Shown: piece after piece, positions 1-12,400 of the stretch | Position numbering within the stretch: the stretch's first letter is position 1 | How the letters are laid out: every line of letters begins with the position of its first letter | Program-made: the position numbers and the translations under genes | NCBI GenBank assembly: GCA_030015575.1 | Contig: JASDDO010000016.1 | Span: 178,186,815 to 178,250,814 of the forward strand | From: Agapanthus africanus | Taxonomy: Eukaryota; Streptophyta; Magnoliopsida; Asparagales; Amaryllidaceae | Direction: 5' to 3' | DNA length: 64,000 bases | The notes under the pieces: model-generated | Database searches by the model: none | The model's input: the letters and a program-made list of their open reading frames with translations, nothing else | Told to the model about the DNA's origin: nothing

Positions 1-2268
1 TGTAAGTGCACGGCGGCGCCCCGGCCGTCAATCCGACGGCGGAATGCGGAAACGGTGAATAACTTTGATTTTGCGGACTTAGCAAATCGGTACCACCGCG
101 CACTAAACACCCGGATCGTTACCATTAAACTAAGTCTAAGCTAACTAGAAGATGGGAAAGAGATATACCGACGATCCAAGTCCTCCGGTCTTCATCTCCA
201 CTCCGATCTCCTCGCGGGATCTCCGTCCGTCTCCTCCTCGTCGCCGGAAGTGCACCACGTCGCCTACATCGTTTACGGGCTCCCACCTCAATGCCGAGGC
301 AACTCGGGCACGAAGCCGGCTACTCGACGTGCCCAAGGTTCGTTGTAGAATATGTAGTGAGCAAGTCTCATTTGAGGTTTGTGGAATTGCCATTGGAGGA
401 GGGATTGAACTTGGAGCTTTTTAGATGGAACTTGTGGGATTTTTGCAACATGAAATGAAGCAAAAACCCACACCAAAATATTTGGACAGCCCCATCAAAG
501 GGGAGGCCGGCCATGCTAGAGAGAGGAGGGGACAAATGAGATTGATGCAAAAAAGAGAGAGTCATTCTCCTATATCAAAAAAAAAGAGAGAGAGAGGAAA
601 GTCTATCATGCAAAAGGGAATGATCACCAAGGTAAACTCAACACTCAACACCACCATCATCACCTCACAAAGTCCAACCATCATGAACCATGATGACTTA
701 AAAAGTCATGCCATCATGAAGAAATCAAGTCAAAGGATGGGACAAGTATCATGACATGATAATATGCAAAGACCCCCTCCACAAAAGCTTATTTGCAACA
801 ATGCAAATAAACCCTCCTCCACCAATCTTCGGCCAATGAACGGAACAATGGAAATTGGCCGAAACTAAAAGCAAACTGGCAACTCCAGAAAACTGGTCCC
901 GTAATAAATTACAGGAAAACCCCGATACTGTGCATACACACCCGCATCTGTATTTCTACCGAAATACAAATGCAATGAGACAAAGTCTACACTGTACTAT
1001 ACTAGGATCCGGCTTATACCAAAGCCGGCTAGTAATATCTGTTCGATCCTGATCCGTGCAATACCGCACGTATCTGATCGAACCCTGCCATATACCAATA
1101 CGGCCTATAGTACAAACTGTCCGATCCTGATCCGTGCAATACCGCACGTATCTGATCGGACCTTGCCATATCTCCATACGGCCTCTACAACCTTTCGCCC
1201 GAAAGCTGAGTAACTGTAAGTGTGGTGGACTCTAAAGACTCGTCAATACTATGGCTGTGGATTTAACCACTAGCACGTCAGAGGTATATGCCAATACGTG
1301 ACGGGCCACCAGCTATTGACCAAAAGGGACGTCGATGAGGAAGCTCACCCCGACACCCAACTGAGCCTGTCAGTGACAATATCCGTGCAGTCCGGTCCGT
1401 TCGTCTATGAGCATCGCATGGCGGGCCTAGGGGGTTGGTAAAAGTCAGACCCCCAAAAGCGGTACAAGTCGTGTCGGAGTGTAGCCCAGAACACCCTGAG
1501 ATACTACTGGAGTACCTACCAGTAAATCTCCTTGCCTCGGCCGAGGGCTTCGTGTAATGGCTCTCCTAGACACAGCACGACCTCACCCCCAATACCGGGA
1601 GAGACGAACCCCTGAAGATACGCTCACTGCCTCCATGTGGCTCGGGACTGTACCCAACTAAAACCTGTTTGCACGACTCCTTTGAGCCGGGTAGGGTAGT
1701 AATCAAAGTACAGTGGGAACTCACACAAGACAAATGACGATCCCCAGGTCGATGAACTAACCTGGACACATGTCACCAGGGAACTGCCATCTGACGTCTG
1801 GTATATGACCAACTAGCATGTTCCCGGCGAGTCCTGTCCGGTGTACTCATAACCCAATGAGCACCTGTATACATCTTAGGTGATCCAACTGACACCAGTG
1901 GCTTGTGAGACCGGCCACCGCCCCTCGTCGGGGTCTCGACTGTATACACTAGTCTACTATGGAGTATCGATGCCCTATCTCGAAACTCCCACGACTAGGG
2001 ACCATTTAAGGATATGCTTATAGACTCCCAGCTCCCACCTATATGATCGCCCTCATACTGCTGGTGGTCAAGCAAGAATCCTAGGGGCTCTATCAACGTG
2101 TAATAGCGACTTGTCAGGTCACCTAAAGCAGTACACGATGATAAAGGTAAACCAGATAGCATACTATCATCTCGAGTAAGACTGTCCTACCGGGATAGGT
2201 CCTCCCTCAATCACCGCAATCACGTACCTGTGATCCAATAATTGACTCTGAGGGCACTATCTCCAACA
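1..2268 (-). repeat. Element A left LTR (3' LTR in element orientation)
   Basis: Begins TGTAAGTGCACGG at the first base of the window and ends CTATCTCCAACA, so in element orientation it runs TGTTGG...CTTACA. It is repeated at 7999-10267 with an offset of 7998. Short open frames inside it are the same in both LTRs and look like no known protein. It contains a 78-bp tandem duplication near 1044-1158 and a CCGGCTT/AAGCCGG hairpin near 1007-1030. Confidence 0.95.
1044..1158. repeat. 78-bp tandem duplication with GTGC/GCAC hairpins in A LTR
   Basis: The segment 1044-1080 is repeated at 1122-1158. Each copy is a palindromic block bounded by CGATC and GATCG with an inner GTGC...GCAC pairing. The second LTR (about 9042-9156) has the same pair, and B's LTR has a diverged pair near 17450-17560. 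The position corresponds to the ACGTGC palindrome found in the LTRs of C, D and E. Confidence 0.75.
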
Positions 2269-2279
2269 ATCTCCCACTT
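2269..2279 (-). other. Element A polypurine tract
   Basis: Reads AAGTGGGAGAT on the minus strand directly next to the left LTR. The same string precedes the 3' LTR of C, D, E and F. It would prime plus-strand DNA synthesis. Confidence 0.9.
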
Positions 2280-2380
2280 GCACTCAAGGCTAATTATTGC
2301 GATGTCGCATACTCACAGCCCGTGTGATATCGAACACCCAACTCCTCTACTAGTCAGTCTCACAAATCCCGTTTGCGAAA

Positions 2381-3690
2381 CTATTGCGTTCGAGGAATAG
2401 CCTCAGTGAGTGGATCCGCCTTGATGTCTCTTTCTATGTCTCCCTATATCTCAAGTTCGCGGAGAAAGCCATCTCCCGAAATGAGCAATACCTGTCTTAG
2501 AATGTGTCTGGATGTCTGATGGGACATAGCTCATAAATGAACTCCAAATCCAAACTTCTTAGACTGTATCGTCAACTGAACTTAATCAGTATCCTGCGCC
2601 ATGCCTCCCTCAGTATTGCCTTGGATCACCTGTCCAAAATACTGCCTCCCGTCAGAGGGAAAACTATAACTCTGACAACCTTCTTATCGTCCATGTCACC
2701 TTGGAAGCCTGGAATGATAACTGTCTCCTGAATAAGGCTGTTGTTATCATATCCCTAGAACATCCACTTATGTTCTAAAACTGCTTCCGACTGTTTCTCC
2801 TGGATTGGATCAATATCAACTTATTGCATCTAGTGCAAGAGCAACATCTGGTGTGGTACTTGACATCTCATGATTGACTCAATTGCCTAAGCAAGTGATC
2901 TGCCAATCATGCACGTCCCTCTCCCCTTTAGTCTGTAAGACACCTTTGGAGAGGGTGACTCCATTACCTGCAGGTACACTACCGTGCCAGGAGTCGTCCA
3001 TTCTAAATACTCTTAGAATGCTGTCAAGTACCCTGATTGGGAAACCACCCAAATCTAGATCTAAAACCATAGATCTAGTAACCAGTATGTCTGATATAAA
3101 ATCCATTTCCTTTGTGGAGAAACCACTGTGTGACGACCAAAGTATAACCGATTGTAGTATAGGAGTTTCCTTTCCTACTCTGTGTATGTCATCCAAATAC
3201 CATGACATCACACCCTACTACCTTCTCAACAGATCCATCCCCTATTCTAATGAAGTCAAACCTATGACTGTCACGTCAGAAATAGATGATTTATCTCCGC
3301 TACATCTGCTTTAGTCTATAAATAGACATAAGCTACTTGTCCACCAATGCTTCCGCTGCTCCCACTGACTACGACAACCCTCTGGCAGAGTCATATAGAC
3401 GTACACTTCTAAAACTAGTTTAGAACGACGCTATACTCATCCTCCCACCGGGTCTCGCAGCCTGGAACAGCAGCAATGGTAATTGTGGGTAAACAAGAAC
3501 TTCCCTGTCACCGTCCTTGAGGCTACCGGAGTACCTCTCGGGTGCCTGAAGTTACCCACCTCATCTGTGGAGTGGCCAATGGAATGTCAATCCAGATTGA
3601 ATCTTTAGGTTCCTTATCAAATCTTCAGTAATCGTTTGTGGTTCTGGAATCACTTCCAGTTCTACCATACTCCCACTACTGTTTTCTGAA
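2381..3690 (-). pseudogene. Collapsed pol remnant of element A (RT and RNase H ends)
   Basis: Minus-strand reading gives scattered pieces collinear with the intact copia polyproteins of this window. There is an integrase-RT linker with IPEP near 3640, a trace of the SIYGLKQ block near 3310-3380, a damaged YVDD block reading YLDD with a following stretch (2879-3211), and an RNase H C-terminal ADPLTEA near 2395-2420. Frames shift and stop between pieces. Gag, protease, integrase and the N-terminal half of RT are absent, so it encodes no enzyme. B and C carry the same collapse, so it happened in an ancestor and has since been copied. Confidence 0.8.
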
Positions 3691-5693
3691 AAAATCCATT
3701 TTTAATAAAACTGTGGCGAGTCTAGAACAATATCGCTATTGTTCATCCAGATGGTAGAAAGTCAACCCTCGTCACAGCCTGGGTCAACCCACAAACAGCC
3801 ATTACAGAAACGTGCCTTGAGTTGTCCAATGTCTGGTTTTAAACATAAACCGGACAACTCCCCGTACCTTAACAATGTTAAGATATGAACTGTACTATAT
3901 CCAATATAGAACCAGAGGCACTGATTTAATTGAACCAGATTCATATCATGCAGCTGTCCCCGGTGCATGTCAACTAAATGGAAGGAGGCCGATCAGCGTT
4001 ACTCAACTTAGAAATGCTTCCAATTATGAATAACCTGAAAGAGAAGCAAGTTCTCTTAACCATTACTATCAACTGAATATCATACACAAGTATCTACATC
4101 TTCGATCACTTTGAAGAATCCCGATACTTGCAATACCTGGTTCTCTACTTTATTCAAATACCTATAACTTCTCAAAATTCAGACCCTGCGTTTCCACGAA
4201 ACACGTGTCTAAAAACTAGAGAAGTCATAAGTAAACTGAATATAGTACGAGGACCAACCCCTCTGTCCTGATAGACACTGGACAACATACAATACTCTGT
4301 ATAAGTCCCTTGAGTCTGATAACTCATTCACTGTGTGTCGTAGGTTGAAAACTGTACTTATGGTTAAGAAGAATTACACCGATGTTTAATGCTCCTTACC
4401 TAACCATCCACTGGTATAGGTAAATGTCATCGACATAATTTCAAAAAGTATATCTCACTCTATGAAAATAAACGTACAGATATATCGATTTGAAATTGGT
4501 GCATAACAGCGGATATTCAAAACCAAATATTTGCCGACTGGCAAACAGCCCAGGTGATTTCCTCAAATATCACCGATTGCAACGAATCCCGATATAATGA
4601 GGATAGTCACCAAATTCCCAACAACTTACTCCCACTCATCATCTGTAAAACCATACAGATGTGAGAATCATACCTGGTAAATACATACCCTGGAGTAAGT
4701 ATCTAGTCGGGAAATCAGTTTTCCTTTAACAGTACACAGTGAGACTGAAACATTGAAATGTTTCGTAGGGTATCCTGGTATTCCTAGTAATGCCTCATCC
4801 ATTATCCAGATTCACAACCGTATAATTCTTTGCCACCTCTCCAAATCCCTTTATATGTCTTTAGTCTTTACCTTCTGTACACCCCTTTAGGCCAAATGGT
4901 TTTCTTCCTTCCCTACCGTTCGGCACCAGCCTATGGTTTGGAAGAAGACTATCCAAAAAGCATAAAGGGTGTACTGTCCTAATCCTAGGAGCACTCGCAA
5001 CACGAGAGAAGGTGAAGATAAAAGACACCTGAATGTACTTTATTCCTATTTCTCCTGGACCAGAATCCATCCCCGAACTGGAACAAGTTCCTTTCGAGTT
5101 CGTATATAACCATACGATGGAGTATCCAATAAACTGTGGATCTTCGTAGTGATACGGAGTGTCCTGGAGAAATACAAAGGTGATTTTAGGATTGGCGAAG
5201 AAAAACTTGGTTTGGTCGTGAATATCTGTTGCAATTTACTTTGCCCTCTTACTAATCCCTTGCTTTGTCTTAACTTAATACCTTCTGCACACCATTGTTA
5301 TGCTAATTGGTTTTCTTCATTCCCTACCGGTCGGCACCAGCCTAAGGTTTGGAAGAAGACAATCCAATTTGCGTAATAGGTGTACTACCCCTAAACCAAG
5401 GAGTACTCGTAACCTGAGAGAGGGTAAAAGGAAAAGACAACTGAATAATCCTATCCGTTTTCTCCAGAACCTGAAACCATCCTCGAATAAATTCTTTCGA
5501 GTTCGTATCTAACCATACGATGGTTTTGTCCAATGGAAGTGGACGTTCGTAGTAATACGGGGTGTCTTGGAGAAAAGGGTAAAAGTAGGAGTGGCAATGA
5601 GGTCTGCAACTCTGACAATCCAAAAGCCGGTGTTCAAGAAGGTTCGGTCAACTTGGTCTTTGAGTAAAAGTCTTAGGGTCGGGTCAATGGACG
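3691..5693 (-). other. Unexplained filler DNA in element A
   Basis: This 2-kb stretch occupies the place of gag, protease, integrase and the start of RT. No reading frame resembles a retrotransposon protein. It contains a direct repeat of roughly 200 bp (4861-5065 and 5270-5490) built around CACCAGCCTAaGGTTTGG-like sequence. The same filler, with the same repeat, is present in B and C, so it is a stable part of the family. Origin not recognised. Confidence 0.6.
4861..5490. repeat. Direct repeat pair within A filler
   Basis: Two diverged copies, about 4861-5065 and 5270-5490, share CGGCACCAGCCTA, GGAAGAAGAC and a GAGAGA.GGT..A core. B holds the same pair (13338-13545, 13750-13945) and C holds it in plus orientation (48385-48600, 48672-48880). 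Confidence 0.7.
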
Positions 5694-5994
5694 CTGCCAA
5701 AGAGAGAGAGAAAAGAAACACTCAGCGTGCACTCTAACCTAGATCATAATGGTTACCAATTTATCTAATCTGGAATCCTCCCACTGTACCGTCAAATTCT
5801 CCTCCAAACCTGAAAGAAGAATTAGTCGGGGTCACCCGAGGAGTAAACTAACTCATCAGTGGGAATCGGGATCCAACTATCATCGCACGATAACGTGACG
5901 GAATCCGCTCACGGTATCACACTCCAGAAGGTATGCGCATATCTGGCAAGTTTCAGTACTTTTGAAACTCCCGATGTGATTTCTGCCCCATGCT

Positions 5995-6205
5995 CTTATG
6001 ACCTTGACTTTGGCCAACATATCATAAGTCACATGTCAAGTTCTACCCGTCATTCTCCAGGTTAATTTGAATCCACCCGTACATACCCTTGACTTTGGCC
6101 AAAATGGCAGTACGACTGTCCCAAACCAACGCATCTATCTATGCTGCATATGAATACCCCAATAGCTACCAATCACTGTGCCTTGACTTTGGCCAACATA
6201 CACAG
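5995..6205 (-). promoter_or_regulatory. Triple-hairpin array, loop CAAA (element A)
   Basis: Three copies of TTGGC-CAAA-GTCAA, seen on the plus strand as CTTGACTTTGGCCAA at 6002-6020, 6087-6105 and 6181-6199. Each sits inside a longer stem: CTTATGA/TCATAAG (5995-6028), GTAC/GTAC around the middle copy, and CTGTG/CACAG (6176-6205). The CTGTG/CACAG stem replaces the CTATGC/GCATAG stem of other elements by paired changes. Confidence 0.75.
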
Positions 6206-6331
6206 CTTGAATACTATTGACCACCCATATGAAACGACGGAGGGCTACGAATGGTTTCTGGCGAAAACCTTTAACGTAAAGAACTTGATATCGTCGAAGG
6301 AACGGATAGCTTTTTAAAATATAGTGACGAA

Positions 6332-6570
6332 AACCGTTGCTAAAGAGGTCACTCCCGGTGAAGGGATCTCGGCTCTTTCCCCGTAGAATGGGGTGCAGGA
6401 TATTCCAAAAGAATACCGCGATGCAAAGCAAAAGTAATCGGCTATAGTGAAGTTAATGCCCCGACGCAAACTTTTGTCCAAGGGGTCACTCCCGGTGAAG
6501 GGATCTCGGCCCTTGCCTTGTCGACTGAGGAGCAGGATATTCCAACTGAATACCGCGATGCAAAACAAAA
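6332..6570 (-). repeat. Doubled hairpin unit of about 95 bp (element A leader)
   Basis: Two copies, about 6332-6427 and 6476-6570, share GGTCACTCCCGGTGAAGGGA on the plus strand. The unit is also present twice in B, C, F and G but missing from the leaders of D and E. Each unit can fold (GGGA with TCCC, and a GGTATTC/GAATA stem). Confidence 0.75.
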
Positions 6571-7737
6571 GTGAACGTCCTTGCAATAACAGCCTTTTGA
6601 AAAGTGTTCCAACAACATCAGATTAGGTTTGTTTAACTTGCATTGATCCGAATCAACGCAGTCCCATCAATTAATCACACCACAAAGAACGAAAATATAC
6701 TGATGTACGTATATGCCATCCGCATTCGCCACTGGGTCCCGTCATTACCCGTTAGGTTAGCTAACTAACGACAGAGCGGGGACTGGACTAGCGCGGATGT
6801 AAAACATATACAACATCTACTAATATATATACCAATATATTATATTTCGCTCAAGGCATGAATAAGAAATGCAACATCACAGAAATGTACAGCATCACAG
6901 AACAATACAGATATCTGGGATCCCCGGGTTTCACAGAGCCACTACTGAAACCCGACGTTCCCCTGGTCGTGTGGATAGCCTGTGCAATGAAATCCTAGAC
7001 CCCTACGGGTGCGGCAAGTCACCCGCCAAAACCTGAAGCGAGGCAGCCCCCTTCAGCGCCGTGAATGGACCACCCAGCACTTCACGGAATCCGGTAACTT
7101 GGGCACCCCTCCTGGGTCAACCTGTACCCCCTACGAGTGCGGCGAATAGCCTGCCAATCCTAGAGTGAAGCCCCCTCCGTCTCAATGCCATGAGATGCGG
7201 GCTTGTTGCCCTCCAGAACCCGGCTATCCGTGCACCCCTCCGCGGGGTAATCCTAGTACAGAAAGTAAAATATACATACACCGGGTACATCGACCGCAAC
7301 CAGGTCGTGCCCCAAAAGAATAATACAAACAGGCAGTGACGGCAGTCCACATGTCGGACGCTCGCCCCGCAATATCAAATGTACATAATACAACAATATA
7401 GTACTAGCATTGCATCCAGGCTATCCCCCACGACCGATCCGCAACATCACAGCATAAACATAGAACATCAACGTGAAAGTCACGTTCGCAAATCCGTCTA
7501 ACCGGGCTATAGCAGTTAGACAGGATTTACCGATCGAGTGACATTCACGGTCGCAGATATAATGTAAATACTGTGAAAAATGTGTTTAAAATATTCCGAT
7601 CGATCAAAAATTAACAAGTGGGCCCTCAAACAAAACTGTAGCACTCACAGAAACCCTGGGCCCAATTTTAATATTCCAAAACCCATATTTTAAGCCCAGA
7701 AGGCCTCTGAAAAAATTTGGTGATGTGATGTGAATAG

Positions 7738-7793
7738 TGCGCGGCGGAAGGGCCGCACGAGGTGGGGTTTCGCGGCGGATCCGCGCTCCAACT
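7738..7793 (-). promoter_or_regulatory. GC-rich hairpin near the primer site (element A)
   Basis: GCGCGGCGGAAG and GCGGCGGATCCGCGC blocks about 210-260 nt from the primer site, the position at which the other elements carry a CCGCGG hairpin. Pairing here is weaker than in B, C, D, E and G. Confidence 0.5.
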
Positions 7794-7984
7794 GTGGAGT
7801 TACATCGTCAAATTTTTACAGAACCCTTAGATTTCCCAGTACATCAATATTTTACAACCAGAAAAATTTTTCGAGACCAAAAATTTTCAACAGAAACTGA
7901 TTCGAACTAAGATGCAGTTTTGGAACATTCGATCGATCGAAACAGAAAAACACATTACACCAAGCTAGACTATGTTAATGGCGA

Positions 7985-7997
7985 GGCTCTGATACCA
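7985..7997 (-). other. Element A primer binding site
   Basis: GGCTCTGATACCA on the plus strand, i.e. TGGTATCAGAGCC in element orientation, one base from the right LTR. It matches the 3' end of plant initiator tRNA-Met. Confidence 0.95.
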
Positions 7998-7998
7998 G

Positions 7999-10267
7999 TG
8001 TAAGTGCACGGCGGCGCCCCGGCCGTCAATCCGACGGCGGAATGCGGAAACGGTGAATAACTTTGATTTTGCGGACTTAGCAAATCGGTACCACCGCGCA
8101 CTAAACACCCGGATCGTTACCATTAAACTAAGTCTAAGCTAACTAGAAGATGGGAAAGAGATATACCGACGATCCAAGTCCTCCGGTCTTCATCTCCACT
8201 CCGATCTCCTCGCGGGATCTCCGTCCGTCTCCTCCTCGTCGCCGGAAGTGCACCACGTCGCCTACATCGTTTACGGGCTCCCACCTCAATGCCGAGGCAA
8301 CTCGGGCACGAAGCCGGCTACTCGACGTGCCCAAGGTTCGTTGTAGAATATGTAGTGAGCAAGTCTCATTTGAGGTTTGTGGAATTGCCATTGGAGGAGG
8401 GATTGAACTTGGAGCTTTTTAGATGGAACTTGTGGGATTTTTGCAACATGAAATGAAGCAAAAACCCACACCAAAATATTTGGACAGCCCCATCAAAGGG
8501 GAGGCCGGCCATGCTAGAGAGAGGAGGGGACAAATGAGATTGATGCAAAAAAGAGAGAGTCATTCTCCTATATCAAAAAAAAAGAGAGAGAGAGGAAAGT
8601 CTATCATGCAAAAGGGAATGATCACCAAGGTAAACTCAACACTCAACACCACCATCATCACCTCACAAAGTCCAACCATCATGAACCATGATGACTTAAA
8701 AAGTCATGCCATCATGAAGAAATCAAGTCAAAGGATGGGACAAGTATCATGACATGATAATATGCAAAGACCCCCTCCACAAAAGCTTATTTGCAACAAT
8801 GCAAATAAACCCTCCTCCACCAATCTTCGGCCAATGAACGGAACAATGGAAATTGGCCGAAACTAAAAGCAAACTGGCAACTCCAGAAAACTGGTCCCGT
8901 AATAAATTACAGGAAAACCCCGATACTGTGCATACACACCCGCATCTGTATTTCTACCGAAATACAAATGCAATGAGACAAAGTCTACACTGTACTATAC
9001 TAGGATCCGGCTTATACCAAAGCCGGCTAGTAATATCTGTTCGATCCTGATCCGTGCAATACCGCACGTATCTGATCGAACCCTGCCATATACCAATACG
9101 GCCTATAGTACAAACTGTCCGATCCTGATCCGTGCAATACCGCACGTATCTGATCGGACCTTGCCATATCTCCATACAGCCTCTACAACCTTTCGCCCGA
9201 AAGCTGAGTAACTGTAAGTGTGGTGGACTCTAAAGACTCGTCAATACTATGGCTGTGGATTTAACCACTAGCACGTCAGAGGTATATGCCAATACGTGAC
9301 GGGCCACCAGCTATTGACCAAAAGGGACGTCGATGAGGAAGCTCACCCCGACACCCAACTGAGCCTGTCAGTGACAATATCCGTGCAGTCCGGTCCGTTC
9401 GTCTATGAGCATCGCATGGCGGGCCTAGGGGGTTGGTAAAAGTCAGACCCCCAAAAGCGGTACAAGTCGTGTCGGAGTGTAGCCCAGAACACCCTGAGAT
9501 ACTACTGGAGTACCTACCAGTAAATCTCCTTGCCTCGGCCGAGGGCTTCGTGTAATGGCTCTCCTAGACACAGCACGACCTCACCCCCAATACCGGGAGA
9601 GACGAACCCCTGAAGATACGCTCACTGCCTCCATGTGGCTCGGGACTGTACCCAACTAAAACCTGTTTGCACGACTCCTTTGAGCCGTGGTAGGGTAGTA
9701 ATCAAAGTACAGTGGGAACTCACACAAGACAAATGACGATCCCCAGGTCGATGAACTAACCTGCACACATGTCACCAGGGAACTGCCATCTGACGTCTGG
9801 TATATGACCAACTAGCATGTTCCCGGCGAGTCCTGTCCGGTGTACTCATAACCCAATGAGCACCTGTATACATCTTAGGTGATCCAACTGACACCAGTGG
9901 CTTGTGAGACCGGCCACCGCCCCTCGTCGGGGTCTCGACTGTATACACTAGTCTACTATGGAGTATCGATGCCCTATCTCGAAACTCCCACGACTAGGGA
10001 CCATTTAAGGATATGCTTATAGACTCCCAGCTCCCACCTATATGATCGCCCTCATACTGCTGGTGGTCAAGCAAGAATCCTAGGGGCTCTATCAACGTGT
10101 AATAGCGACTTGTCAGGTCACCTAAAGCAGTACACGATGATAAAGGTAAACCAGATAGCATACTATCATCTCGAGTAAGACTGTCCTACCGGGATAGGTC
10201 CTCCCTCAATCACCGCAATCACGTACCTGTGATCCAATAATTGACTCTGAGGGCACTATCTCCAACA
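7999..10267 (-). repeat. Element A right LTR (5' LTR in element orientation)
   Basis: Near-identical copy of 1-2268, one base longer. It ends CTCCAACA at 10267, after which the sequence jumps into the middle of element B's LTR. Confidence 0.95.
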
Positions 10268-11082
10268 CAAAAGGGGTACAAGTCGTGTCGGAGTGTAGCC
10301 CAGAACACCCTGAGATACTACTGGAATACCTACCAGTAAATCTCCTGCCTTGGCCAAGGACTTCGTGTAATGGCTCTCCTAGACACAGCGCGACCTCACC
10401 CCCAATACCGGGAGAGACGAACCCCTGAAGATCCGCTCACTGCCTCCATGTGGCTCGGGACTGTACCCAACTAAAACCTGTTTGCACGACTCCTTTGAGC
10501 CGTGGTAGGGTAGTAATCAAAGTACAGTGGGAACTCACACGAGACAAATGACGATCCTCGGGTCGATGAACTAACCTGTACACATGTCACCAGGGAACTG
10601 CTATCTGACGTCAGGTATAAGACCAACTAGCATGTTCCCGGCGAGTCCTGTCCGGTGTACTCATAACCCAATGAGCACCTGTATACATCTTAGGTGAACC
10701 AACTGACACCAGTGGCTTGTGAGACCGGCCACCGCCCCTCGTCGGAGTCTCGACTGTATACACTAGTCTACTCTGGAGAATCGATGCCCTGTCTCGAAAC
10801 TTCTACGACAAGGGACCTTTTAAGGATGTGCTTATAGACTACCAGCTCCCACGTATATGATCGCCCTCATACTGCTGGTAGTCAAGAAAGAATCCTAGGG
10901 GCTCTATCAACGTGCAATAGTGACATGTCAGGTCACCTAAAGCAGTACACGATGATAAAGGTAAACCAGATAGCATACTATCATCTCGAGTAAGACTGTC
11001 CTACCGGGATAGGTCCTCCCTCAATCATTGCAATCACGCGCCTGTGATCCAATAATTGACTCTGAGGGCACTATCTCCAACA
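10268..11082 (-). repeat. Element B left LTR, partial
   Basis: Corresponds to about 17860-18674 of B's right LTR and ends at the polypurine tract. It starts abruptly where A was inserted; the first bases CAAAA are the likely A target duplication. Confidence 0.92.
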
Positions 11083-11093
11083 ATCTCCCACTT
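11083..11093 (-). other. Element B polypurine tract
   Basis: AAGTGGGAGAT on the minus strand, abutting the left LTR. Confidence 0.9.
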
Positions 11094-11194
11094 GCACTCA
11101 AGGCTAATTATCGCGATGTCGCATACTCACAGCCCGTGTGATACCGAACACCCAACTCCTCTACTAGTCAGTCTCACAAAATCCGTTTGTGAAA

Positions 11195-12400
11195 CTATTG
11201 CGTTCGAGGAATAGTCTCAGTGAGTGGATCCGCCTTGATGTTTCTTTCTATGTCTCTCTCTATCTCAAGTTCGCGGAGAAAGCCATCTCCCGAAATGAGC
11301 AATACCTGTCTTAGAATGTCTGGATGTCTGATGGGACCTAGCTCATAAATGAACTCCAAATCCAAACTTCTTAGACTGTATCGTCAACTGAACTTAATCA
11401 GTATCCTGCGCCATGCCACCCTCAGTATTGCCTTGGACCACCTGTCCAAAATTCTGCCCCTCGTCAGAAGGAAAACTATAACTCTGACAACCTCCCTGTC
11501 GTCCAGGTCACCTTGGAAGCCTGGAATGATAACTGCCTCCCGAATGAGGCTGTCGTTATCATATCCTTAGAACATCCACTTATGTTCTAAAACTGCTTCC
11601 GACTGTTCCTCCAGGATTGGATCAATATTAACTTATTGCATCTAGTGCAAGAACAACATCTGGTGTGGTATTTGACATCTCATGATTGACTCAATTGCCT
11701 AAGCAAGTGATCTGCCAATCATGCACATCCCTCTCTACTTTAGTCTATAAGACACCTTTAGAGAGGGTGACTCCATCACCTGCAGCTACACTACCGTGCC
11801 AGGAGTCGTCCATTCTAAATACTCTTAGAATGCTGTCAAAGTACCCTGATTGGGAAACCACCCAAATCTAGATCTAAAACCATAGATCTAGTAACCAGTA
11901 TGTCTGATATAATGTCCAAGTCCTTTGTGGAGAAACCACTGTGTGACGACCAAAGTATAACCGATCGTAGTATAGGAGTTTCTTTTCCTACTCTGTGTAT
12001 GTCATCCAAATACCAGGATATCACACCCTACTACCTTCTCAACAGATCCATCCCCTATTCTGATGAAGTCAAACCTATGACTGTCACATCAGAAATAGAT
12101 GATATATCTCCGCTACATCTGCTTTAGTCTATAAATAGACATAAGCCTGATGTCCACCAATGCTTCCGCTGCTCCTACTGACTACGACAACCCTCTGGCA
12201 GAGTCATATAGATGTGCACTTCTAAAGCTAGTTTAGAACGACGCTATACTCATCCTCCTGCCGGGTCTCGCAGCCTGGAACAACAACAATGGCAAGTGTG
12301 GGTAAACAAGAACTTCCCTGTCACCGTCCTTGAGGCTACCGGAGTACCTCTCGGGTGCCTGAAGTTACCCACCTTATCTGCGGAGTGGCCAATGGAATGT
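11195..12400 (-). pseudogene. Collapsed pol remnant of element B
   Basis: Same collapsed RT/RNase H segment as in A. On the minus strand there is a YLDD-containing block (11836-12024) and an RNase H tail with ADPLTE ending in a stop near 11195. Compared with A a further stretch near 12390-12400 is deleted, removing the integrase-RT linker. No enzyme can be made. Confidence 0.75.

Larger units (their letters stand above)
5694..7984 (-). other. Untranslated leader of element A
   Basis: Non-coding region between the primer site (7985-7997) and a pyrimidine-rich stretch ending in CAG at 5694-5725 (minus strand), which in the intact elements lies just before the gag ATG. It holds a GC-rich hairpin near 7738-7793, a CGTTAG/CTAACG hairpin near 6747-6770, a doubled hairpin unit (6332-6570) and the triple-hairpin array (5995-6205). 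No protein is apparent. Confidence 0.7.
1..10267 (-). mobile_element. Element A: non-autonomous Ty1/copia LTR retrotransposon, very young
   Basis: Complete element read on the minus strand: two LTRs (1-2268 and 7999-10267), a primer site beside the right LTR and a polypurine tract beside the left LTR. By eye the two LTRs differ at about three sites (near 1178/9176, a one-base gap near 1690, and near 1765), which means a very recent insertion. The interior has no usable gag-pol, only a collapsed RT/RNase H remnant, so the element must have been moved in trans. It lies inside the LTR of element B: the DNA from 10268 continues B's LTR in mid-sequence. CAAAA at 10268-10272 should be one target duplication; its partner would lie left of base 1. 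Confidence 0.93.

Noticed and set aside
145..424. Open frames of 82-90 codons on both strands in A's LTR, repeated at 8143-8422
   Set aside because: They overlap each other on opposite strands, are duplicated only because the LTR is duplicated, and show no protein family features.
2537..3314. Plus-strand open frames opposite A's pol remnant (also 11349-12127)
   Set aside because: Shadows of the minus-strand RT/RNase H remnant, which is the real homology.
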